Counted from the first letter of the stretch, positions 9,045 to 19,636 are shown. The stretch is DNA of 34,209 bases from Mucidula mucida (GCA_015501055.1 JADNYV010000366.1:1-34209), one strand, 5' to 3'. A program made the numbers and translations. The notes: generated from the sequence alone by a model not told the origin.

Positions 9045-9687
9045 TCAAGACTGCGGTTGGGCGACGAAGCTCTGCTCCTCCAACGCAATCTCTTGACTCC
9101 CTTGAGTGAGTTCACAAGGACCACAGCAAAAAGCTGAACAACAATCGCCACAACCACCGCCGCCAATGCTATATCGAGAGCGGATAGAGCCACGAAGAGG
9201 AATCTGCGGGCGGAGGAGGGATCAGACACCAGCAAAGTGGAAGTATTTTAGGAAGCAAGTTACCTGAAGAATCCATCCGAATCCAAAGAAGCTAGTGAGC
9301 GCGCAGTGTACCCAGCAGTCACCATTGAAGCAGCCTCCGTGCTCCGGGTCGGGATAGCCGTTATGGTCGAGGTGCTCGAGGCGCTTCTTGTTCCTACCGT
9401 ACACGACGCACGGGCACCACGTTGCCATGCAGCCTGAGAGAGGACTGGTTAGGACGGTATGCGTGAGGGACAGACGAGGGATGCTCTTACATGTGCCACA
9501 GTCGCTGAAGCAGCTGCAGATGCCATTACTCCATTCGCGACCGTCTTCTTTCATGGGCATGTTTTTGGCGTTTCTGTTGCCTCCCACAGACATTGGCTGT
9601 GTGGCCACGGGTTGCTGGCTGTAAGGGCCCTTGGGAGCTATGAGCCTCTACGTATAGAGCGACGCGCGAAGTGCTTACTTTCTCCAT
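9045..9687 (-). CDS. PLAC8-family cysteine-rich protein, copy 1 (158 aa)
   Basis: Four exons: 9687-9679, 9629-9491, 9433-9264 and 9203-9045. Exon 1 is only nine bases (ATG GAG AAA). Its intron must end at the CCCAAG at 9630 to keep the frame, giving MEKGPYSQQPVATQPMSVG. PLAC8 (Cys-rich) hallmarks are clear: DCGTCCMATWCPCVVYGRN, GGCFNGDCWVHC, a hydrophobic segment (ALTSFFGFGWILQ), then GCGDCCSAFCCGPCELTQ and REI-like SQEIALEEQSF. Family members sit at membranes and have been linked to cell size, metal transport or resistance; the role in fungi is unsettled. This is the tandem paralog of 10831-11498, with exon phases preserved. The two proteins are nearly identical in the cysteine-rich core and differ mainly by a repeated QYNQQP-type insert near the N terminus. 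Confidence 0.88.
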
Positions 9688-10830
9688 CGTGATAAGGACT
9701 AGTGAAGACCGGCAGGTGAGTGAGGGGGGGAAAGCTTAGGTCTGGTGCTTGTTGCTTCTCTTACACTCCCCGCCGTCCTTGCAAGTAAGCCACATACCCG
9801 ATCCAGATACCGCTAATATAAATATTGTTTGTATCGTGTTCCTGCATCTCGAAAAAGAAAGGGAATTAAGACTCACCCCCGCCGTTTCGATTAATAGGCG
9901 GGGTTTTGAAATAGTTTGATTACCGATGATAGCGATGCTTCCCAAGCTGTCAGGCGCTTGTAAGTCCAGAGAGAGAAGGAAACGTGAGGGAAGGAGAAAG
10001 CAATTCACAATGCTCTGTATCCTGAGGGGTTTTTGGGAGAGGTCACCGTTTGCTGGAAAGGGAAAGCGAGGATGCAGTCACTGCCAGTCAGGACTCAGCG
10101 AGATGGAAAGAAGCCGGACGGTCACGTGCCGGCGGCCTGCAGGATCACGCGATCGAGAATGCAAGCGGAGAACTCTGGGGAAGGCCAGATGGACACCCAG
10201 ACTCCTGGGATTACTACATCTATGACAGCTCGCATTTCAGGAGCTCAGCTTCGATACATCATCGTTCACAATATCAACGCCACGAAGCGCAGCTGGGAAG
10301 TATTATACTTACAATCAGCATCGTTCTTAGGATACCTGCGTGTTCTCCTGTTCTGCGGTTTTTCTACAAACACTCTTCCGTCGCGTCTTCTGGCTTGCTT
10401 CCTTTCCTTCCCTAAAACCTTGATGCTTCGCTCACGTCCGAGTTCTGTAGGATCGAGGCTCAGATAGATCTGACTCCGAGTACCCTGCTCGACGCTCGTT
10501 CTTCTAATCCTCGGCGCACGTTCTTCTACTCCTCGGCGCTCATTCTTGTACTCTCACTTCACGACTGTCTTCGTGGAAGTCTACACGTGTACTGTCCAAC
10601 AGGGATATCTCCAGAGTCTGATAGGTCAGCCGACGTTGATCAGTCCAGTGACGAGCCATTCTTCGCAGCTAAAAGCTAAGCCACAAAAGTTCCTACCCGC
10701 AGGTTAGAATGACTGTTCATAATAGATATGAGCCTCAGTGGCAGCATGAAAAAGCGTTCGGTTCCAGAGATCTGCGCGTTAAAGTCGTTTCGTTTCGTTA
10801 CATACTTGAATACAATTGAGTCTGTCTACT
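9688..10830. other. Spacer between the PLAC8 copies
   Basis: About 1.1 kb with no supported gene. Open frames on both strands (for example 9736-10008 minus and 10033-10467 plus) lack an ATG in good context or any recognisable motif. Visible structure: a 7-bp GC hairpin (CCCCGCC 9877-9883 and GGCGGGG 9897-9903) and a short tandem repeat at 10495-10555. The right end is the 3' region of PLAC8 copy 2. Confidence 0.45.
10495..10555 (+). repeat. Short tandem repeat, 22-bp unit, about 2.7 copies
   Basis: Units at 10495-10516 and 10517-10538 share GTTCTTCTA and CCTCGGCG, and a partial third unit follows (CTCATTCTTGTACTCTC). Units differ at a few positions, so it is an old minisatellite-like array. 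Confidence 0.6.
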
Positions 10831-11498
10831 TCAGGGATGCGTCTGGGCGACGAAGCTCTGCTCCTCCAACGCAATCTCCTGACTCCCTTGAGTGAGTTCA
10901 CAAGGATTACAGCAGAAGGCTGAACAACAATCGCCACAACCACCGCCGGCAATGCTATATCGAGAGCGGATAGACCCACGAAGAGGAATCTGCGGGCGGA
11001 GGGAGGGATCAGACACCAGCAAAGTGGAAGCATTTTAGGAAGCAAGTCACCTGAAGAATCCATCCGAATCCAAAGAAGCTAGTGAGCGCGCAGTGTACCC
11101 AGCAGTCACCATTGAAGCAGCCTCCGTGCTCCGGGTCGGGATAGCCGTTACGGTTGAGATGCTCGAGGCGCTTCTTGTTCCTCCCGTACACGACGCAGGG
11201 GCACCACGTTGCCATGCAGCCTGCGAGAGAACTGGTTAGGACGGGGGTGTGCGTGAACATAGACGAGGGAAGCTCTTACATGTGCCACAGTCGTTGAAGC
11301 AACTGCAGATGCCATTACTCCATTCGCGACCGCCTTCTTTCATGGGCATGTTTTTAGCGTTTTTGTTGCCTCCATTGCCCACGGACATTGGCTGTGTGGC
11401 CACGGGTTGTTGGTTGTATTGGGGTTGCTGGTTGTAAGGGCCCTTGGGAACTATGAGACTTGATACATAGAGCGCCGCGAGGTACTCACTTTCTCCAT
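10831..11498 (-). CDS. PLAC8-family cysteine-rich protein, copy 2 (166 aa)
   Basis: Exons: 11498-11490, 11442-11280, 11220-11051 and 10989-10831, the same four-exon structure and phases as copy 1. Exon 1 again encodes only MEK; the intron is 47 nt and ends at CCCAAG. The protein begins MEKGPYNQQPQYNQQPVATQ, so it carries an extra short QYNQQP repeat relative to copy 1. The Cys-rich core is the same (DCGTCCMATWCPCVVYGRN, GGCFNGDCWVHC, GCGDCCSAFCCNPCELTQ), ending SFVAQTHP. Predicted to be membrane-associated. Intron positions and even intron sequence are similar between copies, so the duplication was at DNA level and fairly recent. A perfect 9-bp stem palindrome lies about 80-100 bp upstream. 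Confidence 0.88.
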
Positions 11499-11979
11499 CG
11501 TAGCGAGCAATAATTAATAGGGACTGGTGAAGAAAGGTTGTGGGAGGTAGTAGCGGTGAGGGGGGAAACGTCTGGGTGTCAATTTTTGACACCCCCATCT
11601 CCCTTTAGATCAGTCGCGGAGCTGTGCGACAATCCGAGACGCACGGTTGAGCTCCCGCCTGATCGGCCGACATGATGGCTATGCAAGTTGTATCTACTCG
11701 CCAAGGTTCCTCTCAAGGGGCATCTTCTAGTGTCAGTGAGCGCGTTGTTAAATGGAAGAAAACATCAAGCTATGGAACAATTTCATCTCCACAGCATTGG
11801 TAGCACCCAGCGCTGGATGTCGATACGCAAGAGGTCAATCAACGTCGAGACCAGTGATGTCCATCCGAAACGCGAATTTAGAAGTAAGAATCAGCTGCAT
11901 CCAGGGTACGAAAGGCCAGCGCGTTCGCAAGACAAAGCCGATTACGCACAAGAGACAACATTACACGCGCAGGCAGGTT
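11499..11979. other. Upstream region of PLAC8 copy 2 and 3' flank of the SDR gene
   Basis: No gene is supported. It holds the presumed PLAC8 copy 2 promoter, with a purine/pyrimidine-skewed tract at about 11520-11570 and a perfect palindrome at 11574-11594. The rest is the downstream region of the short-chain dehydrogenase, whose stop is at 11980-11982. Confidence 0.45.
11574..11594. repeat. Perfect palindrome GGGTGTCAA-TTT-TTGACACCC
   Basis: A 9-bp stem with a 3-bp AT centre, 76-96 bp upstream of the PLAC8 copy 2 start codon. It could be a dimeric transcription-factor site or the fused ends of a small mobile element. The sequence alone does not decide. Confidence 0.6.
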
Positions 11980-13296
11980 CTAGTACGCTTTCACTTGCTC
12001 GTCCATCCAGTCCCACAACTTCCGACAGATCTCCGGTTCCGTTGTCCCACTACGCGACTCGCCCACACGCGCCCACGGAATCATATACTGCGCATTGGCG
12101 ATCAGCGAGACCCAAATTTAGCGTAAGACACTCTTGACTTGCCTTTCCGTTATAGTTAGCAGCGTCAGGCATCGTTCCCGCGTATAATTGAGTAAGAGCG
12201 CCCAGCTCGACAGGGTACAAAAGTTGATCCTGAGGATTTCCTCGTTCAGAACGCGCGCTCATTTGAGAATTGGAACATACCGCCATCCATTTTCTCGCAG
12301 CGCCCATGTGTCTCTGCAATTCCGTCTTGATGTTTCCTGGGTTGATACCAATGGACACGATCCCATCATCTCCATATCGCCGAGCAAGTTCTGTGGAGTA
12401 GACCACCATTGCCTTTCGAAGAATTTAATTCTACCACACTTTACAGTAATGTTGGACCTTACATATTTACTATGCCCGTACAGGTTATCAGGCGAGTATT
12501 TCCGGCGCGCTGGCGTGTCTGTCAGGAGATCGTAGTTGAGCATAGGCGAGTAGAGGTGTGTGACGGATGCGGTGTTGATGACGCGGACTTTCTTGTCGAC
12601 GGAAGTTTGAGCTGTTGATTTCAGGATCGGGAGAAGGAGTTTGGTGAAGTAGAAGTGGCCTTAGGAACGGCAAACGTTAAGGCAGCGGAAGAACGAGGAG
12701 AACAGCATACTTACCTAGGACGTTGGTGCCAAATTGAAGATCATAACCTTGAGGAGTCAGTTCGTTGACGGGAACACAAAACACGCCTCTTAGTAACAGA
12801 TGAGAAAACCCAAAGGTGATGTGGAAAGTCACGTACGCGTTGTTGAACAGAACATGGAGCTGTGTTTCTCTCCTGTTAAGATTTATGCATTAGTAACCCC
12901 GCGACCACTGATGCTTTAGAGAACGAACTTCAGGAACTCTTCTGCGGAGACCTTTACAGAGTTCAGATCCGAAAGGTCAAGCATCAAGAACAGCGCCTCC
13001 TTCCCAGTCTTCTCGCGCAGTTCTTCGATGACTGCCTTGCTCTTCTGTTCATTGCGCGTAGCAATATAGACCTTTGCATTCTTAGTTAGAAGGACCCGGA
13101 CAGTTTCCTTCCCGACTCCTGAAGGGGCTTCATCAGCTTTAGTGTTGCTTGGAAAAGTACACAACGCACCCGAGCTTCCACCTGTTACAATAATGACCTG
13201 TCCGGAAAGGTCTGGGATCTCGTCGATAGAGAACTTGGCTTTGGGCGGCTTACACTCGTCCACGAACATGCAGAACGCGTTCGAACCCTTGGACAT
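11980..13296 (-). CDS. Short-chain dehydrogenase/reductase (316 aa, 8 exons)
   Basis: Exons: 13296-13170, 13118-12929, 12872-12837, 12788-12715, 12659-12463, 12412-12281, 12229-12143 and 12087-11980. All phases agree. Classical SDR features: the cofactor-binding TGGSSGVG at residues 38-45, split by intron 1; NNAG after exon 3 ([15 protein letters not shown]); [14 protein letters not shown]; the catalytic Ser region [11 protein letters not shown]; and the active-site Tyr203-Lys207 pair (YGHSK). [12 protein letters not shown] follows, and the C terminus reads [10 protein letters not shown], ending EQVKAY. This resembles the NAD(P)H-dependent oxidoreductases (retinol-dehydrogenase/WW-oxidoreductase-like) expanded in mushrooms; the substrate is unknown. 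Probably cytosolic or loosely ER-associated. Intron 7 (12088-12142) starts with GC rather than GT (GCAAGT...CAG), a rare but functional class. Confidence 0.87.
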
Positions 13297-13769
13297 CGTG
13301 GCACTTGGTCGAGGGTGAGAACTGGATGTATAGACTTTTCACCACAGGCCTTTTAAAACCAAGACGCGTCACTAATAAGTGAACGCATATCCGAGAATCC
13401 GGAAATGCCGAATGTCGACGCGTATACCTACACAACCAGATAATACGTGCATTGTCATGCCACTGGTAGCCAGTCATCCAGAACTTAGAAGGACTGTAAA
13501 CATCAAAGTGGAGATACTTAAGCCCGAGCCCACCCCCCACCCGTGGGCCGTCTTCCGGCATACAACTGAGAAGGGGATACAGTGCATCATGATCCAACAC
13601 CTCACTTGCATGTCGTATGCCCTGTACTTACAATGTGTTCAATGTTCATCATCAAGTCCGGCGGCGGCCAGAAAATGCCAACACTCAGACGATGCAAGGT
13701 GTAGCGAGTTCATATAACCAAGAAACGTGTCTGAATTCTGGGAAAATATTTGCATACATCAAGGAAGGT
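13297..13769. other. SDR promoter and GH16 3' flank
   Basis: No gene is supported. Open frames here are short and lack motifs. The left side should contain the promoter of the SDR gene (transcribed leftward from 13296), and the right side the 3' untranslated region of the GH16 gene ending at 13770. Confidence 0.45.
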
Positions 13770-14909
13770 TCAAGACCCCGTTCTCGTGACTTGAACGTTG
13801 CGCGCCTTATACGTTGTCGGACCCGTCGGACCAGGTGATCCAGAACTGCCTTCCATCTATCATGAGTAGTTAGAATCAATTCCCCGAAGAAGAACCTAAA
13901 ATCTCACCTGAAGATTAATAATTCTGGCAAAAAAAGACGAAGTGGTCAACACGAGCGTTAACTGATACCCCAAGGAAGCTAACTCACAGATACATCGCCT
14001 TCCCGACGAAACCATCGCCATACTGCGTCACTTTAAAGGCGCCGTCCATGTAAAAGTCGAGCCGCACGTCTTCGTTGTTAGGTTCGGCAGTGAGGACGGC
14101 TTGGAGCGAATGAAACGAGAGATCCGTGGGCCAATCGACCAGGGTGGACTTGACGATGGAGGAGGTGTTGAATGTGTTGTACCAGTTGTCCGCGGTGCCT
14201 TTCCATTCACCGATATCGGCTTCGGGTGGCCATCCCGAGACTGCCTGGTACAGAGTCAGTAGGCTTAATTTATTGGTATAAAGATCGATATTACTGTCAA
14301 CCTGGATGAGAGTTTAGTGTTAAGAGATTGCACATGAGGGAGATAGAGCTTCTCACCAAAAGGCAGGCCATGTTCCCTTTGCTGTCGGTGCACTGAATTC
14401 ACCATAAACAGTGTACGAGTTAGCCGCTGTTACAGTGATGTGCTCCTTGGCATGGATGGCACCACTGCAAGATATGGTGAGTCTACGACTGGATACGTTT
14501 GGGCAGAAAACTGACCTGCTATACTTGATCGTTAGGTGAGGATCAGCAGTGCTGGTCGGTGGCGACGCGTTTGAAGTCGGCGACGCAATCAGACTAAGTG
14601 TATTCGATCCGACAGCGATATTGGAATGGACGCTAGAGTTGCCGACCATCCGAGCGCCTGTTACCAGTATCAAATTTGGCGTCATTTGTAGGACATGGGA
14701 TTTGCATACTGCCGTTGTGATCTGAACCCCATGGGTAGAGGTAGTTCCAGTAGGTCTCAAAAGTCGAATACGAGGAGAAGGAATCTGAGGGTATAACAGT
14801 TACCGCGGTGACCAAAGGCGCACCGACGAGAAAAGCGAGCTTCAAAGTGAGCCTGGAGTAAAAAGTCAGCAAGAGATGGAGAATTAGAAGTTGGGGAGGT
14901 GTACCTCAT
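13770..14909 (-). CDS. Secreted GH16-family glucanase-like protein (254 aa, 8 exons)
   Basis: Exons: 14909-14905 (5 nt), 14852-14710, 14657-14516, 14464-14357, 14301-14295 (7 nt), 14244-13988, 13923-13908 (16 nt) and 13856-13770. The total is 765 nt in frame. Exon 1 holds ATG AG, and splicing creates MRLTLKLAFLVGAPLVTAVT, a convincing signal peptide. The GH16 concanavalin-fold core includes SGAIHAKEHITVT, YTVYGEFSAPTAKGTWPAFW and the catalytic signature E143-A-D145-I-G-E148 (WPPEADIGEW), matching the ExDxxE nucleophile/acid pattern. It is predicted to act on beta-1,3 or mixed glucans, or related cell-wall polymers, outside the cell. No C-terminal anchor is seen. The 7-nt exon 5 is forced by phase: without it the TWPAFW-LTAVSGW frame breaks. 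Confidence 0.86.
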
Positions 14910-15703
14910 GATGGGTTGGCATGTTCAACGCTACGTCTTCGCTATTTAAGGGCGCTCGGATAATTTGTATGAAGTCACTGGATAAAGGAAGAGGTCGTCA
15001 TGCGGAAATCAGAAGGCGTTGCTACGCGGACCGGTCCTTGGACGCGCCTGGGCCGCCGTCAACGGTTATTGAGAGAGAGGTAAAGAGGATCAGATGGAGG
15101 CATACGACATCCGCGAACGTCTACAGCTAATTGTTAATGTGAGAGAAGTGTCAGAGCGAAAGAGGAAGTGATCCGTGAGGCATGATAGTCCAATGACCGT
15201 CTCTTGGCAAGTTCCATAGCCTCTTACTGGCTGCGTGCTGAGGTAAACGTGGAGTATAGCTTGAGCGTTCCGTACAACGGCGCGATACACCCGCTCTCAA
15301 GATGGGAGAGTATCTAATTGCATCGTCGCGTCCGATAGTCGGGTGATCGTGAAATGACGGCACAGAGAGATTGCATAACAAGTTCAGAGGAAGTCAATTC
15401 ACTGAAATGCATGCAGCTTCAGTGAATCAAGACACTCGGTATGTCAAACCAGACAGAGATACATAGTCCAAACTGGTGTTCTATGCAGTACGAGCGATTC
15501 GCTGCTATAGCTATGTCGGGTGGATCCGGTGAAGGAGCGCCGCAATGAAAACGACCTCAGTACATGGTGGTAAAAGACCACAAGGGGAATTGCACGTGGT
15601 GGAGCACGTCTTTGACGGCAGCCCTGACTACGACGTGATCGACAACGACGACGACGAGCTCATTCGGGTTCCCGCTGCCATTTGCCGACGACCATAGCAC
15701 TTC
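14910..15703. other. Divergent intergenic region
   Basis: About 0.8 kb separating the minus-strand GH16 gene from the plus-strand acid phosphatase, so both promoters should lie here. No gene is supported. A GACGACGACGA-type short run is present at about 15640-15657, just upstream of the phosphatase start. Confidence 0.45.
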
Positions 15704-17736
15704 ATGAAAATCAGGCTTTTCTGTTTGGCACCCGAAATATCCCTGTTTTTGCTCGCTTTCTTCATCCCCGTCACCGTCTGTGCCAGCCTTGACACGATCA
15801 TGACGCCCTTGGACACTGCGCCTCTAAACACGACGCACTATCGCCCGCTGCAGCCACCGCTCGACGTGGAAAAGTACCCAGTGGCCCCACCAGACCTAGC
15901 CTTGCAGCAGGTGCATGTATATGTGCGCCACGGTGAGTGCTCCATACGACCACGGAACTATTTTCTCATTCACTTAGGTGAAAGAACGCCTGTTGGAGTG
16001 CGACTTGCCGATGCACCGGCCAGTATTCCACAGTATTGGCAAATGTGTACAAATGCACGTCGATACCAAGCCCCAGTGGTAGGCGCATCGCAGGAGCAGC
16101 TGCTCAGTACGCGAAAACTCATCGAACGTGAAGATGGCACGAGCCTCGATGGCGAATGTTTACTGGGAGAGCTGACCGACGTCGGCAGAAGGGTAGGCAA
16201 TTGCGACGCGCCAATTGTACCTGCTGAGTCTATTCCAGTCGACCTACAACTATGGGACTGCACTGCGCGAGCTCTATGTTGACAAGTACGCCTTTTTCAC
16301 CTTAACGCGACGTTAATTGACGGCTTCAGGCTCAAGTTCCTTCCAAATTACCTGCTCACCGAGGATCAAACGTACTTTAGGTCAGTCTTCAATGGGTTTA
16401 TCGAAACAATGTATCGGACGCGATTGTGTATCTCGGCACGCATCAGGCTTGTAGTGTTTGGCGTAGACTGATTCGTCCTGGCTCGCGACACCTTTTTATG
16501 CGCATCTTTACTCATCTCAATGCTAACTGACGTGGTACAGGAGCACAAACATGCCGAGAACAATAGAGTCGCTCCAGCAGATTATACACGGCTTGTATCC
16601 CACAGACAGATGTCATCCAACTGTGACTCCGCCCCTCCTTGTGAGGAACGGGAGGGACGAGAACATGATCGGGAACACGTATGCATGTAAGCGCCTAGAG
16701 ATACTACTTGTAGGGTTCGCCCAAGCAGCTGCGTCTGCGTACAATCACACGCTCGAACCCTTGGACAAGAAGCTGTCAAAGTATCTCGGAGGAAACCCCA
16801 TACGCGTTGACGGGAAGCCTAGAGCCTCGGGTATACTAGACACAGTACGCTCATCTCTTTGCCGAGAGGTCATCTTCTTAGTAGACGGCCTCCTAGATCC
16901 GTGCATCGATTGCACATAATGTCAAAGTGCCACAAGAGTTTGAAGAGAAACCTGTCATGGACTTGATTGTATGATTCTCCTTCTGAGCCACTGCTGCGTA
17001 CTAATACATCTATAGGAACGTGCAGTCGTGAATGAATGGTTCTCTGGTAGGTAACTCTTATAACTTTGGGTTTACACTTTCTCATGACGGTTATCAGGCT
17101 GTGAGGTTACTCCACTATACTCGTTTCGTGATGTTGATCCGACAAATCTCCAGACAAGACCGAGGAAGTTCGACGACTTGGCATGGGCCGTCTGCTGGAT
17201 GACATATCACGAAAGATGCAAAACAAAGTTGAGCAGAAGGACAAGGACCCGCTCAAGATACTCGTCCACAGTACACATGACACGGCCCTCGCTGGACTGT
17301 GTTCTACTCTCGACGTATTCGATGACAAGTAGGTTGAGCCATCAGCCCAAATGCATCACATTAATGAGATAATCACCGACAGATGGCCAGCATTCACCGC
17401 GTCGATAACATTTGAACTGTTCAAGAGGACCCAGATTGATGTTCCGCAAACCATGCTTCAAACTATATTATCTCCCTTCAAGACGAAACCTGCCGAGGAA
17501 CACTGTACGTCCGCCCACACCAGTTTCAACTGCTTTGACGTATAACGCCTTCTACTTCAGATATTCGGGTGCGATATCAGAACAAGAACATGCACCTTCC
17601 CTTGTGCGCAGACGAGGGTAAACACTTACAAGGCTCACCTGAGTTTTGTACTCTGAAAGCGTTTCGGGATCGAATCAAGGAGCTAGCACCTGTTGATTGG
17701 GAAGCGGAGTGTGTCCCCGCAGGCAGAGCGACATAA
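15704..17736 (+). CDS. Histidine acid phosphatase, branch 2 (473 aa, 10 exons)
   Basis: Exons: 15704-15932, 15978-16192, 16239-16285, 16330-16380, 16541-16844, 16897-16968, 17016-17046, 17154-17328, 17383-17504 and 17561-17736. All phases agree. A hydrophobic N-terminal segment (ISLFLLAFFIPVTVCAS) serves as signal peptide or anchor. The catalytic phospho-histidine motif RHGERTP (residues 75-81) is split by intron 1, and the second catalytic motif is HD at 358-359 (HSTHDTAL). Other family landmarks are ELTDVGRRSTYNYG, FRSTNMPRTIESLQQ and PEFCTLKAF near the C terminus. The family hydrolyses phosphomonoesters through a phosphohistidine intermediate; a lumenal, vacuolar or secreted location is likely. 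Two introns are longer than usual here (160 nt at 16381-16540 and 107 nt at 17047-17153). The first cuts FR|STN, where the flanking protein sequence is strongly conserved, so I trust it. Confidence 0.88.
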
Positions 17737-18130
17737 TTATCCCATGACTGATTATCTTACTCAGATTCCCCGTATCATAGAAATAGACGTTATGGCTTAT
17801 CGCGCCAACGGAGAAGGTCATTGCCATTTAAGCGCTTGTCATCGCCCGTTTCGTCCGTCCGCTCGTTCAATCTTGTCGTTGCGAACACGTTCTACTGAGT
17901 AGGTATTATATCTGCCAATCAGGTTTCATCGGGGGTCGTTGAGGTCTGGGCTTCTCATTATCGGCGCTCGAAACTGATCGGAAGTTCATCTAGTCGAAGG
18001 TGGGTGATGTAAATGACACCTTCGTGATGAACGCGGCACACACTCTTGTCACCTATAATTATGAGGCTTCAAGCTTCGCGGATGCCTGGCGATTCCAGCT
18101 CACGCCCATCTCTCATCCACTGCTTTCTCG
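17737..18130. other. Spacer between acid phosphatase and kinase
   Basis: Co-directional intergenic region of about 390 bp, holding the 3' flank of the phosphatase and the promoter of the RCK-like kinase. Small open frames (for example 18000-18188) have no supporting features. Confidence 0.45.
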
Positions 18131-19503
18131 ATGTCCTCCTCGCGATCAGAATTTCGTGTTAGCGGCGTTCCTTCGGTTTCGTTCTTGAAAGGCGAGCGCG
18201 TTCTCGGTGATTCTAGTAGTCGTACGTGATATTCATTAATCTGGCGCGCTTCTTTGCCATTAAGTCGCTCATACAGACTCTGTGAGGACGTTTTCTGTGA
18301 TCAAGACGCTGGGCCGGGGACAAAATGGCAGTGTGGCGCTGTGCGATTGGACATCCCCGCAGACTTTGCCTCCCAATTCGGCGCTTCCGGTCATGCAAAC
18401 CGGGCGGGGTGCACGAGCTGAATGGCGGTCTCGGCGTCTTGTTGCGCTGAAGAAACTGAATCAGCAGTTTGTCAACGGCTGGGATGAATGTCAAAGACTT
18501 CGGGAACTTCAGGTTCGGTCGACCTTCAGTTAGATGTCAGTTGTGGTATTGACACTCACCATATAGACCCACCGCGATCTACCCTCCCATCCTAATATAA
18601 TCGAACTATACGACTTCTTTCTTAATCCCGACACTAAAACATTACACCTCGTCCTCGAACCCATGGAAGGAAACCTCCACCAGCTACTGAAATCGCGCAA
18701 AGGACGTCCACTCGCCGGCGGGCTGGCATGCTCGATATTTTCCCAAATCCTCGCCGGGCTGGGGCACATGCATTCCCTGGACATCTTCCACCGCGACCTC
18801 GTGCCAGAGAATATTCTCGCGAGCACCACCGGGCTGTTTGCCTACCGCCCGGTCGCGGACTCGCATTCGGCGTCGTCAAAGGAGAAGGACATTGTCGCAG
18901 TCATAAAGCTCTCAGACTTTGGGCTGGCCTGCAGACGGCAGCGGCAGGCCCCGCATACGCAATACGTCGGTGTGCGGTGGTACAGGGCGCCCGAGATCCT
19001 GCTGCGAGGGCCGTACTCGTTACCGGTGGATATGTGGTCGCTGGGCGTCATCGTCGCGGAGCTTATTACCCTCGTGCCGCTCTTCCCGGGGACAGACCAG
19101 ATTGACCAGATTTCGAAGATGCTGGCGTTGTTGGGCGATCCGAGTGAGGAGTATGGGTGCGATTCGTACGGGGACCCTATGGGCGGCGGGCCGTGGCAAG
19201 AGGGTCTGGCGCTTTGCAGAACGTGGGGGGTTAATCTTCCTCGAGTGAGTAAGCCCGCGAGATGTGTTTGAGAAGGATGCTGAGATGACTTTTGATTAGG
19301 TCCGCCCGAAAGATCTTCATCTATACTTCACCGGTAAACGATGTCCTCCGAGTCTGATCCAGTGCATCGGGCAGCTGTTGAGATATGACCCAGAGGAGCG
19401 CTTATCGGCGGCGGAGTGTATGAATCATCTATATTTCCGGCAAGCTATGCCGCTGAACAACATTCCTGATTTATGCGCGCCACATTTGTTTACTGATACG
19501 TAG
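18131..19503 (+). CDS. CMGC/RCK-like protein kinase with altered HRD motif (402 aa, 4 exons)
   Basis: Exons: 18131-18221, 18277-18512, 18567-19244 and 19300-19503, in phase. Kinase landmarks: Gly-rich loop LGRGQNGSV (residues 42-50), VALKK with K89, HPNIIELYDFF, LVLEPMEGNLHQLLK, the catalytic loop HRDLVPEN at 184-191, DFG at 226-228, the activation-loop TQY at 240-242 followed by VGVRWYRAPE, and DMWSLGVIVAEL. The pattern fits the MAK/ICK/Ime2-type (RCK) branch of CMGC kinases, such as basidiomycete Crk1 relatives involved in morphogenesis and meiosis. Two oddities stand out. The usually invariant Lys of HRDxKxxN is Val188. The protein also ends right after the kinase domain, lacking the long tail usual in this branch. 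Activity may be reduced or specialised. It is convergent with the SRPK-like gene at 19637. Confidence 0.86.
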
Positions 19504-19636
19504 AGCGTCGAAGTTAGAGAATTATGTGGACGCTGAGAGAGATGGTTCTAGAAGTGTAGAGTATAGTATAGAAAAGCAGTCATGCAGAGGGCACCAATAC
19601 AGAACATGGGATTCTACTACTTGACATGACGGCACT

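Noticed and set aside
9630..9678. Alternative CATAG acceptor for the first PLAC8 intron
   Set aside because: It gives the wrong frame in both copies; only CCCAAG keeps the conserved PYxQQP frame.
9736..10467. Possible genes between the PLAC8 copies
   Set aside because: The minus-strand frame starts from GTG without an ATG. The plus-strand frames overlap each other and show no motif or splice logic.
17047..17153. A 3-nt exon (GCT) between two introns in the acid phosphatase
   Set aside because: It would replace the conserved WFxDKTEEVRR junction with an extra residue; one 107-nt intron fits the family better.
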